Shown piece by piece: positions 1 through 8,464 of a stretch of 64,000 bases of DNA; positions within the stretch are counted from its first letter, which is position 1, and each line of letters opens with the position of its first letter. The notes under the pieces are model-generated. The model was not told where the DNA came from. It made no database searches and saw only the letters and a list, made by a program, of their open reading frames with translations. The stretch comes from Pilasporangium apinafurcum (Eukaryota > Oomycota > Peronosporomycetes > Pythiales > Pythiaceae). The DNA lies in assembly GCA_001600495.1 (NCBI GenBank), contig BCKE01000039.1, forward strand, positions 254,272 to 318,271. The letters are read 5' to 3'. The position numbers were made by a program, and so were the translations under genes.

Positions 1-125
1 TTTGAAACAAAGCGATGAGTTGGCTCAACGGTATAATGACAATTAAATGTAAACTGCTGTAATGCCACGATACTGATCGAGTGATGCAACTATCCAACCC
101 ATTGATGGTAAACACAAAGGCACGC

Positions 126-395
126 AACGAGCAAAAGTGCATTAACAGATTGCATAATTTAACAAACTCCGCTAAGTTCGAATACAGTTAGTGATGCAAA
201 TTCCTATATCTGAGGAAATTTCTGTTTAGTGACATAAAAATAATGAGTGTTACTATTTTTGGTATATTATACTTTGTTTACGAACCATACCATAAACAAC
301 AAACTATCGTACTTTGTAAAAACCCATCCATGTTCAACCCATCTTCAGATCCGAATGGGTATGCAATGTAATGGAGACCCGTTACAGCTCATCCT
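126..395 (-). repeat. Dispersed repeat, copy 1
   Basis: Read on the minus strand, this stretch matches 61555-61808 on the plus strand over most of its length. Both contain a block around 'acccattcggatctgaagat', a 'gggtttttacaaagta' block, a 'gtaaacaaa' block and a 'gtattcgaactta' block, with many substitutions between copies. A piece of its low-coordinate end (aaaagtgcattaacagattgc) recurs at 7638-7675 beside a Fanzor remnant. No protein is encoded. The class is unknown; it could be part of a larger retroelement or a non-autonomous element. Bases 396-657 hold nothing I recognise. Confidence 0.7.
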
Positions 396-657
396 GGTAT
401 AGCTCACCACGCTGCACCAAGCTAACTTGATTAAAGTAGTAGGATGAGCCCATTTAAGATTCTCTACATCCAAATGTCGACGCAATGGAAATGACCCGAC
501 TAACTCTGCATAAGCAACACATATTATAAACAGAAACTAAAACAACGCTATGTGCTAGATACCCAATGGTATAAGTACATTGAAAGAGATAGAGGATCTG
601 ATGTCTCCTTGAGTCCATTTGTGTCGAACCTTGTCGAAATATAGTTACTTATCAATC

Positions 658-936
658 TCAGAGTAGACACGGTTCCAGATAGTCCATTAAACTATTCGTC
701 GGCATTGCGGGTGTCTTTTGATGTACGTTTAAATCCAAATCTAGCACTGCCGCTCCTTTATCGATCAAATACTTGACCACATCAAGATGACCTCGATATG
801 CTGCTAGATGTAATGGAGTCAAGTCACACTTGCCCTTCGGGTTCATTGCTGCTTCATTCGTCTCTACGAGGTACCGGATCCCCTCTAGATCTCCGATTCG
901 AGCAAGTTCATACACCGACAAAGCCTGTGCACTCAT
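658..936 (-). CDS. Short ankyrin-repeat protein, probably truncated
   Basis: This 92-residue ORF starts at an ATG (936). Residues about 8-70 give two ankyrin units: a degenerate first one (ELARIGDLEGIRYLVE) and a clear second one (LTPLHLAAYRGHLDVVKYLIDKG). The start of a third unit (LNVHQKTPA) follows, and then the ankyrin pattern stops. The last ~20 residues are unlike any ankyrin helix, so the gene is probably cut short by a frameshift or rearrangement, or continues in an exon I cannot find. Ankyrin repeats are protein-binding scaffolds, so no specific role can be assigned. No signal peptide is visible. Confidence 0.45.
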   Translation of the reverse strand: MSAQALSVYELARIGDLEGIRYLVETNEAAMNPKGKCDLTPLHLAAYRGHLDVVKYLIDKGAAVLDLDLNVHQKTPAMPTNSLMDYLEPCLL

Positions 937-1561
937 GGCATTCCATGCGCGGGTTGATAATCTGATTTTTCACATGATCATATCACATCAAAAGCACACC
1001 ATAATATGATCATCACTTCTCAAAGCTCACCTTTCTTTGATTATCTATAATAGAATACAATAATTCATCCTATCTAAAACACTGCTAATCGCTTCAACCA
1101 TTATCATCACCATCAGCTGTTTCTCTGTGTGAAGGAGCCATTTCCTTCATTCGCTTCCACCAGGATAACATCTAACAACCATCTCCACCTTCCTACATAA
1201 TGATGGTAGAAGGATAGAAACCAATAAAGATGATGATCCTAATACTAGATGGCTACAACCAGAGACGAACGACTCAACAAAACAAAACAAATCAAGGCCA
1301 TATGTGCGATGTTGAGTCACTCCGTTGCATTTGGAGCTTCGCTCATTCATATCTAAACAAGATAATGCTCTGGATTGGTGCTGCCATGTTTGGTCCAGTA
1401 ACAAATATAATGATGAAAGGAAGCTCGTGGTGCAGCTAGAGTAAGTAAGTATAGTTTCATTCGTTGTCTTCGATTAAACATGCAGTCATAGAAGAGATGA
1501 ATATCCAATATTATGCGGCATCAGCGACGCATGCAACTAGAATATGAAGCAACCGAAACAA
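937..1561. other. Intergenic, nothing recognised
   Basis: I see no convincing gene in these 625 bases. Short open frames on both strands lack composition or motifs typical of real proteins. The stretch separates the ankyrin ORF from the CBEL-like gene, both read on the minus strand. Confidence 0.5.
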
Positions 1562-1957
1562 TTAGTTGAGTTTGCCAGATACGGCACCAGCCAACTTGCT
1601 CGCAGGACCGGCTGCACTCTTGAGATAGCACGCAGGTTGTCTAGGGTTGCTGTTAATGTATGTGTACGCCTTGCAGCCGCTCAACTTGGCACATGCTTCA
1701 CAGCAGAGCGATGGGAGATTTACATAGACTATTTGGAGATCGTTGCCATAATAATTGGTATCAGTTTCTTGTGACGTGCATTGTGCTGGTCTCGTGATGC
1801 ATTGGTAGTAAGTAGGGTTCCATGGTTGACAGTATTGGTCAGAGGGACAGCACGTGATGTCAGCACCAGAGCCACAGTTGCCGTATGCAGGCGTATTGCA
1901 CGTCGCTACGGTAGCAACGGATGCGAATAGAGCGCAGAAGATCGTGGATTGGAACAT
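1562..1957 (-). CDS. Secreted CBM1-PAN (CBEL-like) cellulose-binding protein
   Basis: The frame opens at 2065, but residue 37 of that frame (ATG at 1957) begins a clean signal peptide (MFQSTIFCALFASVATVATC), so I place the start there, giving 131 residues. After the signal peptide comes a fungal-type cellulose-binding module, CBM1 (mature residues about 1-38). It has six closely spaced cysteines, the YGNCG opening and the aromatic face (W, Y, Y) used to stack on glucan chains. A PAN/Apple domain of about 65 residues follows, with the LCCEACAKLSGCKAYTY core. This pairing is the hallmark of oomycete CBEL proteins, which bind cellulose and plant cell walls and act in adhesion and as elicitors. 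Classic CBEL has two CBM1-PAN units; this protein has one. It is intact, with no obvious damage. Confidence 0.85.
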   Translation of the reverse strand: MFQSTIFCALFASVATVATCNTPAYGNCGSGADITCCPSDQYCQPWNPTYYQCITRPAQCTSQETDTNYYGNDLQIVYVNLPSLCCEACAKLSGCKAYTYINSNPRQPACYLKSAAGPASKLAGAVSGKLN

Positions 1958-3239
1958 TCTTGCGATCGTGAGGATGTTGTGTGCAAATGAAAGTAAATTG
2001 CAAAGTGATTCTTTGCGTGCTCGCGTTCCAACTACGGTTAGATGCGAAAACCAGTTTGGATGCATAAGAAAGATGGGTAGAAGGCTAGACTGAGTTTGTC
2101 ATGTCTGTTTCATCCCGTTAGCAAGATTTCTAAACAGTGTGCATCCAGTCATACGAATAGCAAAAACGGTGCGGATTGGCATCATATGCATTTTCAGAGA
2201 CCGAATTCTACAGCGACAGCAGTTGACGACTAGTGATGACTAAATAAGAAAATAGAGAGTATTGAGATGTTGAAGCTGGTGGATATTCTTGAAATATGTC
2301 AATGGGAGACAAATTCGACTACTTGTGAAAAGCAAAAGGCAGTGGATGAATATTGGTGTCGATGATCAACGATAATGTCGCGCATGCGCAGATGATATCT
2401 TTTGATACAGCAACAGTATCTCAATGACCATTTATCCATTGGTACCCAAGTGCTGGTGGCAGGTGCTATGACAGATTTGAAACGGGTTTCTTCATGGACA
2501 GAAAGAGAGACATCTCTTTTTTCTTTTACGTGAAATTTTTGGGAAACATTTGATGCAATGCTTGTGTTTCTCTCATGCTATGAGTGTTTGATAAGACGCT
2601 GATCTTTGACAGTAAATAAAGTCTCTTGAGCAAAGTGATTTTGAGGACATTTTGCCAGGATGATGATCCCTCTCACACTCTGTGACTGCACTTCCTACAA
2701 GACATGAACCACTCGTCCAATGTTGATGAGCGGTACATGAAGAGAAATGATAGTCTAAAGCTCCGGTTCAAGATCTCGGTGGACACTGTCAAACACAGCG
2801 TACTATCTGATATGCAATGTCGTCAAGTTAGCATTGTGATGATTTATGAGTTTATCCTTGACCAATACGCAATTAAGGTAATGTACGAAATAACAGATTT
2901 GAGAGATTGGTGATTTACAAAGCGAATAATTCAATGATAAGAATAAACGGCGATTTGTACTCTCAAGCCATTCTTTCTTGAAGCATCGATATTTCTTAGA
3001 TCATAACTGTGAGAATGGTAAAGTCAAATGATCTTCACTGACGTACAATCATTCTCGTACACATTCATGATATTGATGGCTCTGTCTTAGGAATGTTAGA
3101 GTTATCTCTCATATCTTGGTCAGGAATGCTTTGAAAATGCTATATTGAGGCGTGAGAACTTGTAATCTCTTTGACTAACGTTAACAGTGAAGTTGACATA
3201 CATCCCGTCATTTTCAAGTCACATGATAGTAGTGTTGCC
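1958..3239. other. Intergenic, no gene recognised
   Basis: About 1.3 kb between the CBEL-like gene and the first aspartic-protease remnant. Short ORFs (for example 2704-2913, plus) carry no domain and look random. I found no repeat or RNA gene here. Confidence 0.45.
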
Positions 3240-3674
3240 AACAAAGTCTTTTGGGTTTCTCACAGAGTACGCCATATCTGTCTACAGTCATACTTCTCGA
3301 TATTATTGTGATGTGTATCGTTCATTTCACAGAAAACCAATCCCAGGAACGCAATGCGTTCGTTAATGATGAGATCATCTTAGGAAAGGAAGCCTGATAC
3401 TCTTAGGTATTTTTACTCGAACGTTGTTTCATTGGCAACGTAAGTGGATGACTTGCTGTGATTATAAAAATGGTGATCAGGATTCAAATCGAAATGAATG
3501 ATCCAAATGGTCGAAGACAACTTGTCGACAGATATCAAGATCTCCTGTGATGAAGTTCCAAACGCCATATCTGCTACCCAAAAGTCCAAATCTGGCGGCC
3601 GGCGGAGAGGAATCTTGACATGACCAATTTCGGAAGATTTGGAGAAGGATTCGACAGGAAACCGAGACTCTCAA
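3240..3674 (-). pseudogene. Pepsin-like aspartic protease remnant (N-lobe)
   Basis: Translating the minus strand in shifting frames gives fragments that line up with the intact pepsin-like protein at 4266-5408. A 'HFYNHSKSSTYVANETTFE' stretch (about 3400-3460) corresponds to its HFYDHSASSTYKANGTKFE. A 'LGLVFCEMNDT' stretch (about 3310-3350) corresponds to its DQLFGEVNDT. A segment ending RQVVFDHLDHSF corresponds to the first active-site loop. In-frame stops and at least two frameshifts break it, and the C-terminal lobe is missing. An aspartate still stands where the first catalytic Asp should be (VVFD), but the following TG is lost. Ends are approximate. Confidence 0.7.
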
Positions 3675-4265
3675 GCATATGGATGAGTAAATACTGAACT
3701 TTTCGTCTCGGTTTCAGTGTTGGCGAGTGTACTTGGAGACACTACGACAAAGCATACGACAGCACTTAATTACAGCAGAATTGGGATTTTGCTATGCTGC
3801 ATCAAGCCAATTGACAAGTGAAGAAAAGAGGGAGAACCATTCATCAACAGTAGTACCATCTGAGACGAAGGTACTCAATACTGTTTGGAGATGGTGCATC
3901 TTCACCCACCGATTGTCTTGGTTGAGAGCGGATTGATACCTTGTGTCAGCTGCCAATGTCTTCTATTGGATCTGACTATAGTTTGAAAAAATGGGTTCAC
4001 CTGACAATCGGATAATTCATACAGAAAACCTCTCAAAATCGTTAGCAGCCAATACTAATGATTATCGTATATGTAAGGTTATATATTATAATAGGTATTT
4101 TACTAAATAAACAATATATAACTCTCTCAGTTTCACTTGACGTATTAAATTTCAAGAGGTTTGGACAGGAATCTCAGAATTGTGCATTGGGAAGATACTG
4201 ACCATTGTGCTCGTCCACTTTGCAATTCAACCTGAGCAACAAAACATACAAAACAGCATTCACCA
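3675..4265. other. Intergenic, upstream of the pepsin-like gene
   Basis: No gene recognised. At about 4211-4230 the sequence ccactttgcaattcaa loosely resembles the oomycete Inr/FPR element (CATTTNCAATTT-like), some 40 bases before the ATG at 4266, and may mark its transcription start. Confidence 0.35.
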
Positions 4266-5408
4266 ATGAAGATTCTCGCAACATTGGGTTTACTCGGTAC
4301 ATGCGCTACAGCGCTGGTGGTTGCAACTTTTGATCAACGGACGGACAAAGGAGTCACTTTTCCAACACGAGTAAATCATCACGCTCCCATTTGGACACCA
4401 GAATTTCCTGTACATGCTGTCGCTGGGGATAATGCTAGCATCGAACACGCTCGCACTATGAAGATTCCCCTTCGGTATCTCCCGGATACTCACATATGGG
4501 TTGGAGATCTGACGGTCGGCACGCCTCCGCAGCCATTCACTGTCGTGTTTGGTTTAACGTCGAGCAGTGTTTGGGTTCCCAATAAAGAATCTGGTCATTT
4601 GCATCATTTCTATGATCACAGCGCCTCATCTACCTACAAAGCGAACGGTACAAAATTTGAACATCATCCGGGTGTATCCGGCTTCTTATCCCAGGACACT
4701 TTGGCGATTGGAGAAGTTACTTTGAAGGATCAGCTTTTCGGTGAAGTGAATGATACGAGCGGTTTACCAGACTTTTCAACAGTGCCCTTTGATGGAGTAT
4801 TCGGACTCGGTTTTGAAGCTGACAATGCAGGTAGTATAGAATCGCCACTCCATCGTCTCTATCGCAATGGGCTTCTGGAAGAACCGGTACTCGCGTTCTA
4901 TTTGCCGGATGGAAAATCTGGAGAATTGGCGCTTGGTGCTCCAAACAAACAGCACTACACCGGTGAGATAACGTACACCAACACTATCTCCTCCAATGAT
5001 TGGATGGTACGGTTGGACTCTGTCGAAGTGACTGGTCACAAGTTTACTTCCGCTAAGCAAGTCTCCATCGCTCCGACTTTTCAATGGATTGTTGGCCCAA
5101 AAGTAGATGTGGATGCATTGGCAGCACTTATTGGTGTGAAAGAGCACGGATCGATCGACTGTGATATTGCAACGCCCGACATCTCGTTCATCATCGATGG
5201 TGTCGTGTATGTTTTGACTCATCACGAATACATCGTCGAACTTCACAAAGGTTTTTGTATGTTTGGGATTATCGGATTCGATCACAAGTTGCCAACAGGA
5301 CCAGTGTGGCTTTTGGGCGAGCAGTTCATACAGAAATACTACTCGGTCCTTGATTTCGGTACAACTGAGCGCCCTGCGCGTATCGGCTTCGCTAATGCAA
5401 CCACTTAA
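4266..5408 (+). CDS. Secreted pepsin-like (A1) pseudo-protease, catalytic Asp lost at both sites
   Basis: The 380-residue protein starts with a signal peptide (MKILATLGLLGTCATALVVA), then a short propeptide-like stretch, then a two-lobe pepsin fold. Family landmarks are present: WVGDLTVGTPPQPFTVVF entering the first active-site loop, FDGVFGLGF, a cysteine pair (SIDCD and GFCMFG) in the C-lobe, and WLLGEQFIQKYYSVLDFG near the end. Active A1 proteases carry DTG or DSG in each lobe. Here the first loop reads VVFGLTSSSVW (Asp replaced by Gly) and the second reads SIAPTFQWIVG (Asp replaced by Pro). Both catalytic aspartates are therefore absent, so it should not hydrolyse peptides. The frame is otherwise full length and undamaged. 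It sits between two broken relatives on the opposite strand. It could be a binding protein, inhibitor or decoy for proteases in the apoplast; that role is inference. Confidence 0.85.
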   Translation: MKILATLGLLGTCATALVVATFDQRTDKGVTFPTRVNHHAPIWTPEFPVHAVAGDNASIEHARTMKIPLRYLPDTHIWVGDLTVGTPPQPFTVVFGLTSSSVWVPNKESGHLHHFYDHSASSTYKANGTKFEHHPGVSGFLSQDTLAIGEVTLKDQLFGEVNDTSGLPDFSTVPFDGVFGLGFEADNAGSIESPLHRLYRNGLLEEPVLAFYLPDGKSGELALGAPNKQHYTGEITYTNTISSNDWMVRLDSVEVTGHKFTSAKQVSIAPTFQWIVGPKVDVDALAALIGVKEHGSIDCDIATPDISFIIDGVVYVLTHHEYIVELHKGFCMFGIIGFDHKLPTGPVWLLGEQFIQKYYSVLDFGTTERPARIGFANATT

Positions 5409-5689
5409 GGAACCAAATACTTATCGTGTCTTTTTTTCTCATTTGCGCTAAGATGTAACTCTGATCAAATGCACCTTGAAAGTTTCCGTATCATTTCTAT
5501 CAGAGGACGCTTTTTCTCTCTCTATGCTTCATACAAAAATGTGCTATATCCAAACAAACTACCGTGCATGAGACAGTTGAGTAGACCGTCATGCCATCTT
5601 TTTCTTATGATCACTCATTTGGGGCAACATTAACAAAATTTTTCCACTGCATATCTATTATCCGTGCAAAACTAATCCGCAGGACACAT
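5409..5689. other. Short intergenic, convergent 3' ends
   Basis: Lies between the intact pepsin-like gene (plus) and its broken relative (minus). Nothing recognised. Confidence 0.4.
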
Positions 5690-6705
5690 CCGTTGGTTCC
5701 AAAGTCGAAAAGGGAGTAATATTGACACATGATCATCCCTCCCAAGATCTAGACTGGATCACCTGCCAATAGCGTGTTGACTTTTATAAATCCAACCATG
5801 CGCTAGTCACCCACAATCGAAAGAAGATAATCATCCTTGGCAACAGTGTGTGTGATTCCGTCAATCGTGAACAAGATATCAGGAGAAGATCCATCACAAT
5901 TGATCGAGTCCAAGTCTACTCTCACCAGTTTCAGTAATTGATCCAATTGTTGTTTAGAACCAATTGTATACGAACTGGACGATGAGACCGCGATTTTGTT
6001 GATTAAGAAGGTGAATATCAGATTGTCCGCCTATATAGATTCCAAATGCAGCGCTCATGGATTGACTAGATTTACGTTGTGATACGATACGTCACCTTGA
6101 TGATACTTCTTTTTCACTTCTCCTATTGTCACTCTCCCTATCTTGGACGGTCGAGATAAAAGGCATAGGTTAGTTCCTCTAGCATGTACTTGCCACTTGC
6201 AACCTAAGTAAAAGGTGAGCGCAAAGAATTGGCATTTGAGTTTTAGAAGCCGAACTCGGTGACATCATCAAACAGATATTCCTCGTTTATGCCTATACAC
6301 CGAATATCATTCACTTTAGTGGAGCTCACGCCTAGGGAGACGTCGTTGTAGCTAATGATGATCGTCCTGCAAAAGGGAGTCAGACGCACCGAGGTAATCT
6401 TGGTCAAAGGTTATTTCATTGGCAATGTAGGTAGACGATTGGCTGTGACTATAGAAATGGTAACCAATATTGACATCAACATTGATGATCTCGATAACCA
6501 ATTCGATATTTGTTGCTTGAAACGGAAATGCCACACTTATAGCATCATTTGCAACGGATTGCTCATCCACAGAGAGCGTCAATTTCTTTGGCATCGCAAT
6601 CAGAACAATAACAAAACACCTCAACTCAATGTCTAGAAGCTTCATCAACAGAGCACTGAAATGAATCGAGTTCGACTTTTCCTCTTTGGAACTCGTCACA
6701 TACAT
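5690..6705 (-). pseudogene. Pepsin-like aspartic protease pseudogene
   Basis: On the minus strand, fragments covering most of the family can be read in shifting frames. HFYSHSQSSTYIANEITF (about 6415-6475) matches HFYDHSASSTYKANGTKF of the intact gene. KIGRVTIGEVKKKYHQGDVSYHN (about 6075-6140) matches its KSGELALGAPNKQHYTGEITYTN. DSINCDGSSPDILFTIDGI (about 5850-5910) matches its SIDCDIATPDISFIIDGV. Several stops and frameshifts separate them. At the second active-site position the readable text is serine (AVSSSSYTIG), not aspartate, so loss of catalysis in this lineage may predate decay of this copy. Ends are approximate. Confidence 0.75.
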
Positions 6706-6959
6706 AAACTACATCCATTTCTCTTATTTTGTGATACAAATTGCGTCATAATCGTCTTGATTCCATTTCAACGGGTCAACTGCGTCAAACTATCAAGCGA
6801 GAGTTTTCAACGCAAGGTCATCCAGATCAAAGTGTGGAACTACTTCGATCCTGTTTCACTATTCCATCAGATCTGCATATCCTAATAATTGACATCGTTG
6901 TATGCAAGTTCCGCGATAAACTCACATCACTAAGGCGCGGTCATCCATAAACGAGCGGT

Positions 6960-7478
6960 TCACTGTAAATATATACAACCAGGTACGCCAGGATCTTTTG
7001 GCCAGGTGGGCTTCGGGATCCTATTCACGCATTCTGCTATCGTAAAGTACAAATAACCAATTAAGCATATTTGGAGAACGCTCAATAATGCCATTGCTGA
7101 CATAAATGTTGATAGCATATGGTGATTGAATAGCCTGACTTCGCTGTCCGTTCGCGTCGGAACAACCACCAGGACGTGAATCTCTTTTTCATTTGGAGCA
7201 AAGCTCTTTCCATAATATGCGTCATTATTAAGCCACTTCAAAGGACTCATTTCCACGAAGCTTGTTGGAAGTTCTTTAAGTGTCACAGCTTCTGCGGCAG
7301 CTATGTTCAACCATGTGTCGTCCCTCTTGGCGAGATACAGTCACAGCTTGCTCGCAGAGAATTTATATTCTTGTTCCTTCTTGATCTCCTTCTTCAAGTC
7401 ACCGACAGATAGACTTGCATCGATATCCACGGGGAAGAGTGCGTCTTTTTCTCCGATCACCGCGCAGAACAACTTCAT
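6960..7478 (-). pseudogene. Crinkler (CRN) effector N-terminus, broken by an in-frame stop
   Basis: From an ATG at 7478 the minus strand reads a typical CRN start ([20 protein letters not shown]), a DLKKEIKKE segment, the host-translocation motif in LYLAK form, a WL-type segment and, about residue 115, the IHVLVVVP signature that ends the conserved CRN header. Codon 46 (7343-7341), inside the LxLYLAK motif, is TGA, so the header is cut after 45 residues. The frame downstream stays open to 6960. It carries a hydrophobic stretch (ALLSVLQICLIGYLYF) and a short tail that does not resemble a CRN C-terminal domain I know. CRNs are oomycete effectors acting inside host cells. This copy cannot make a full product unless the stop is read through or is a sequencing error. 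Confidence 0.85.
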
Positions 7479-7637
7479 GTGTGGTTCTCTTGGGAAGTTG
7501 GAGGATGAGCGTGTTGTAAAGATCTCTCTAATTCAGCCAAAGGTACTGATGGTGGTGATAGATAGAGAAAAATGATGGAGGTAACAAACATTCTGTATGG
7601 GAACGGAAAAGTCGCATTTGAAGAGTTGCTTCAATGT

Positions 7638-7915
7638 CATGAACAAAAATGCACTAACAGATTGCACAATTCAACACCATCACATATGAATTTTGCTTTT
7701 TGGATCTATAAATTACTTCTGTGAATTCTCTTAACGCATTGCTCACGACTGCGCAAAGTTCTGTCAGGAACACTTTACCACGAAGACTTGTTCTCAGTGT
7801 GGGAGAATCAACTACATTATGAAGTATTAGAAAGTCTTGGAGTATCTTCATTGTAAGTTCACCCATAGTAGAGATGTCGATGCTGCTAGACACCTTTCTT
7901 AAGAAATGAGCACCT
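7638..7915 (+). pseudogene. Fanzor/TnpB-like nuclease remnant, C-terminal zinc-finger region (copy 1)
   Basis: The plus strand at about 7750-7905 reads FTTKTCSQCGRINY, then a stop, then HCKFTHSRDVDAARH. This is the C-terminal end of the OrfB zinc-ribbon and RuvC family (TnpB in bacteria, Fanzor in eukaryotes). The first CxxC pair is present, the second is reduced to one cysteine, and the RD..AA motif with the last RuvC aspartate is kept. A TAG stop and lack of an upstream open frame show it is dead. The first ~40 bases (aaaatgcactaacagattgc) match the end of the dispersed repeat at 126-160. A conserved tail follows at 7960-8046. Confidence 0.7.
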
Positions 7916-7959
7916 ATTCGTGTGGACTCATCAAGTCCAGGTGCCGGAAATGCCTACTC

Positions 7960-8046
7960 CGCGGTTGGCTAGTTTTAAGTAGCTTTTGCTGTTCAAGTCG
8001 GACTCAAACAAAAAATAGGAGCTCTTCCCTGAGTTATTGGTACTTT
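7960..8046 (+). ncRNA. Conserved tail of Fanzor elements, candidate guide-RNA region
   Basis: This non-coding stretch downstream of the zinc-finger remnant is repeated behind the two other Fanzor remnants at 21840-21990 and 59945-60080 (both minus). All share 'ttaagtagcttttg', then a block with 'gactc.aacaaaaaa.aggag', then 'ccctgag'. In the 21840 copy, GAGTACC and GGGACTC-like ends could pair to form a hairpin around TCAGGGA. In known TnpB and Fanzor loci the guide RNA comes from the 3' end of the element, so this is a natural candidate. That identity is inference; only the conservation and the possible hairpin are seen. Confidence 0.3.
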
Positions 8047-8430
8047 AGTATCTCATATAATCATTTGCGGTGTTGGACAATGGCGTTGGAGCCATTTCAT
8101 GCAAATAACAAACAAGCGACACACACTCGTGTCCAGTGGGTGCGTAGAAAGGGACTGCACCTACAAGCACCATACACAATCTCTTTGCTTCTCGCCCATC
8201 CTCGTTTGTGGTCCTATCCACAATGTGTGACAGACTCGAAACCACAAAAGTCGCGGCATAGGTCGAATTCTATCTGAATGACATGTAATAAAGTGGATGG
8301 TATTTACTTTTGTGGTTATGTACTCATCAATGAGCTCAAAAGAAAAATATCCGATCCTTCACCATCCTCTGCTATTTGCAGCATGAGATAATCCAGCATC
8401 ATTGGAAAATAATTTCTTTTCGCTCTGCTG

Positions 8431-8446
8431 TTCATTTCCACAATTA
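8431..8446 (+). promoter_or_regulatory. Oomycete Inr/FPR-like transcription start element
   Basis: The sequence ttcatttccacaatta fits the oomycete core promoter pattern (TCATTYYNCAWTT). It lies 18-34 bases before the ATG at 8465. It sits inside the longer open frame that begins with TTG at 8402, which argues that 8465 is the true start. A copy of the same region is present in the pseudogene at 22745-23130. Confidence 0.55.
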
Positions 8447-8464
8447 CTCTACTGCAATTCAGCC

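Noticed and set aside
1544-2093. Plus-strand ORFs opposite the CBEL-like gene
   Set aside because: The minus-strand frame has a signal peptide and two known domains, so these are shadows.
8402-8464. Start of the A1 glycosyltransferase at 8402 (MENNFF...)
   Set aside because: The codon there is TTG, and an Inr-like promoter element lies inside this stretch, so the first ATG at 8465 is preferred.
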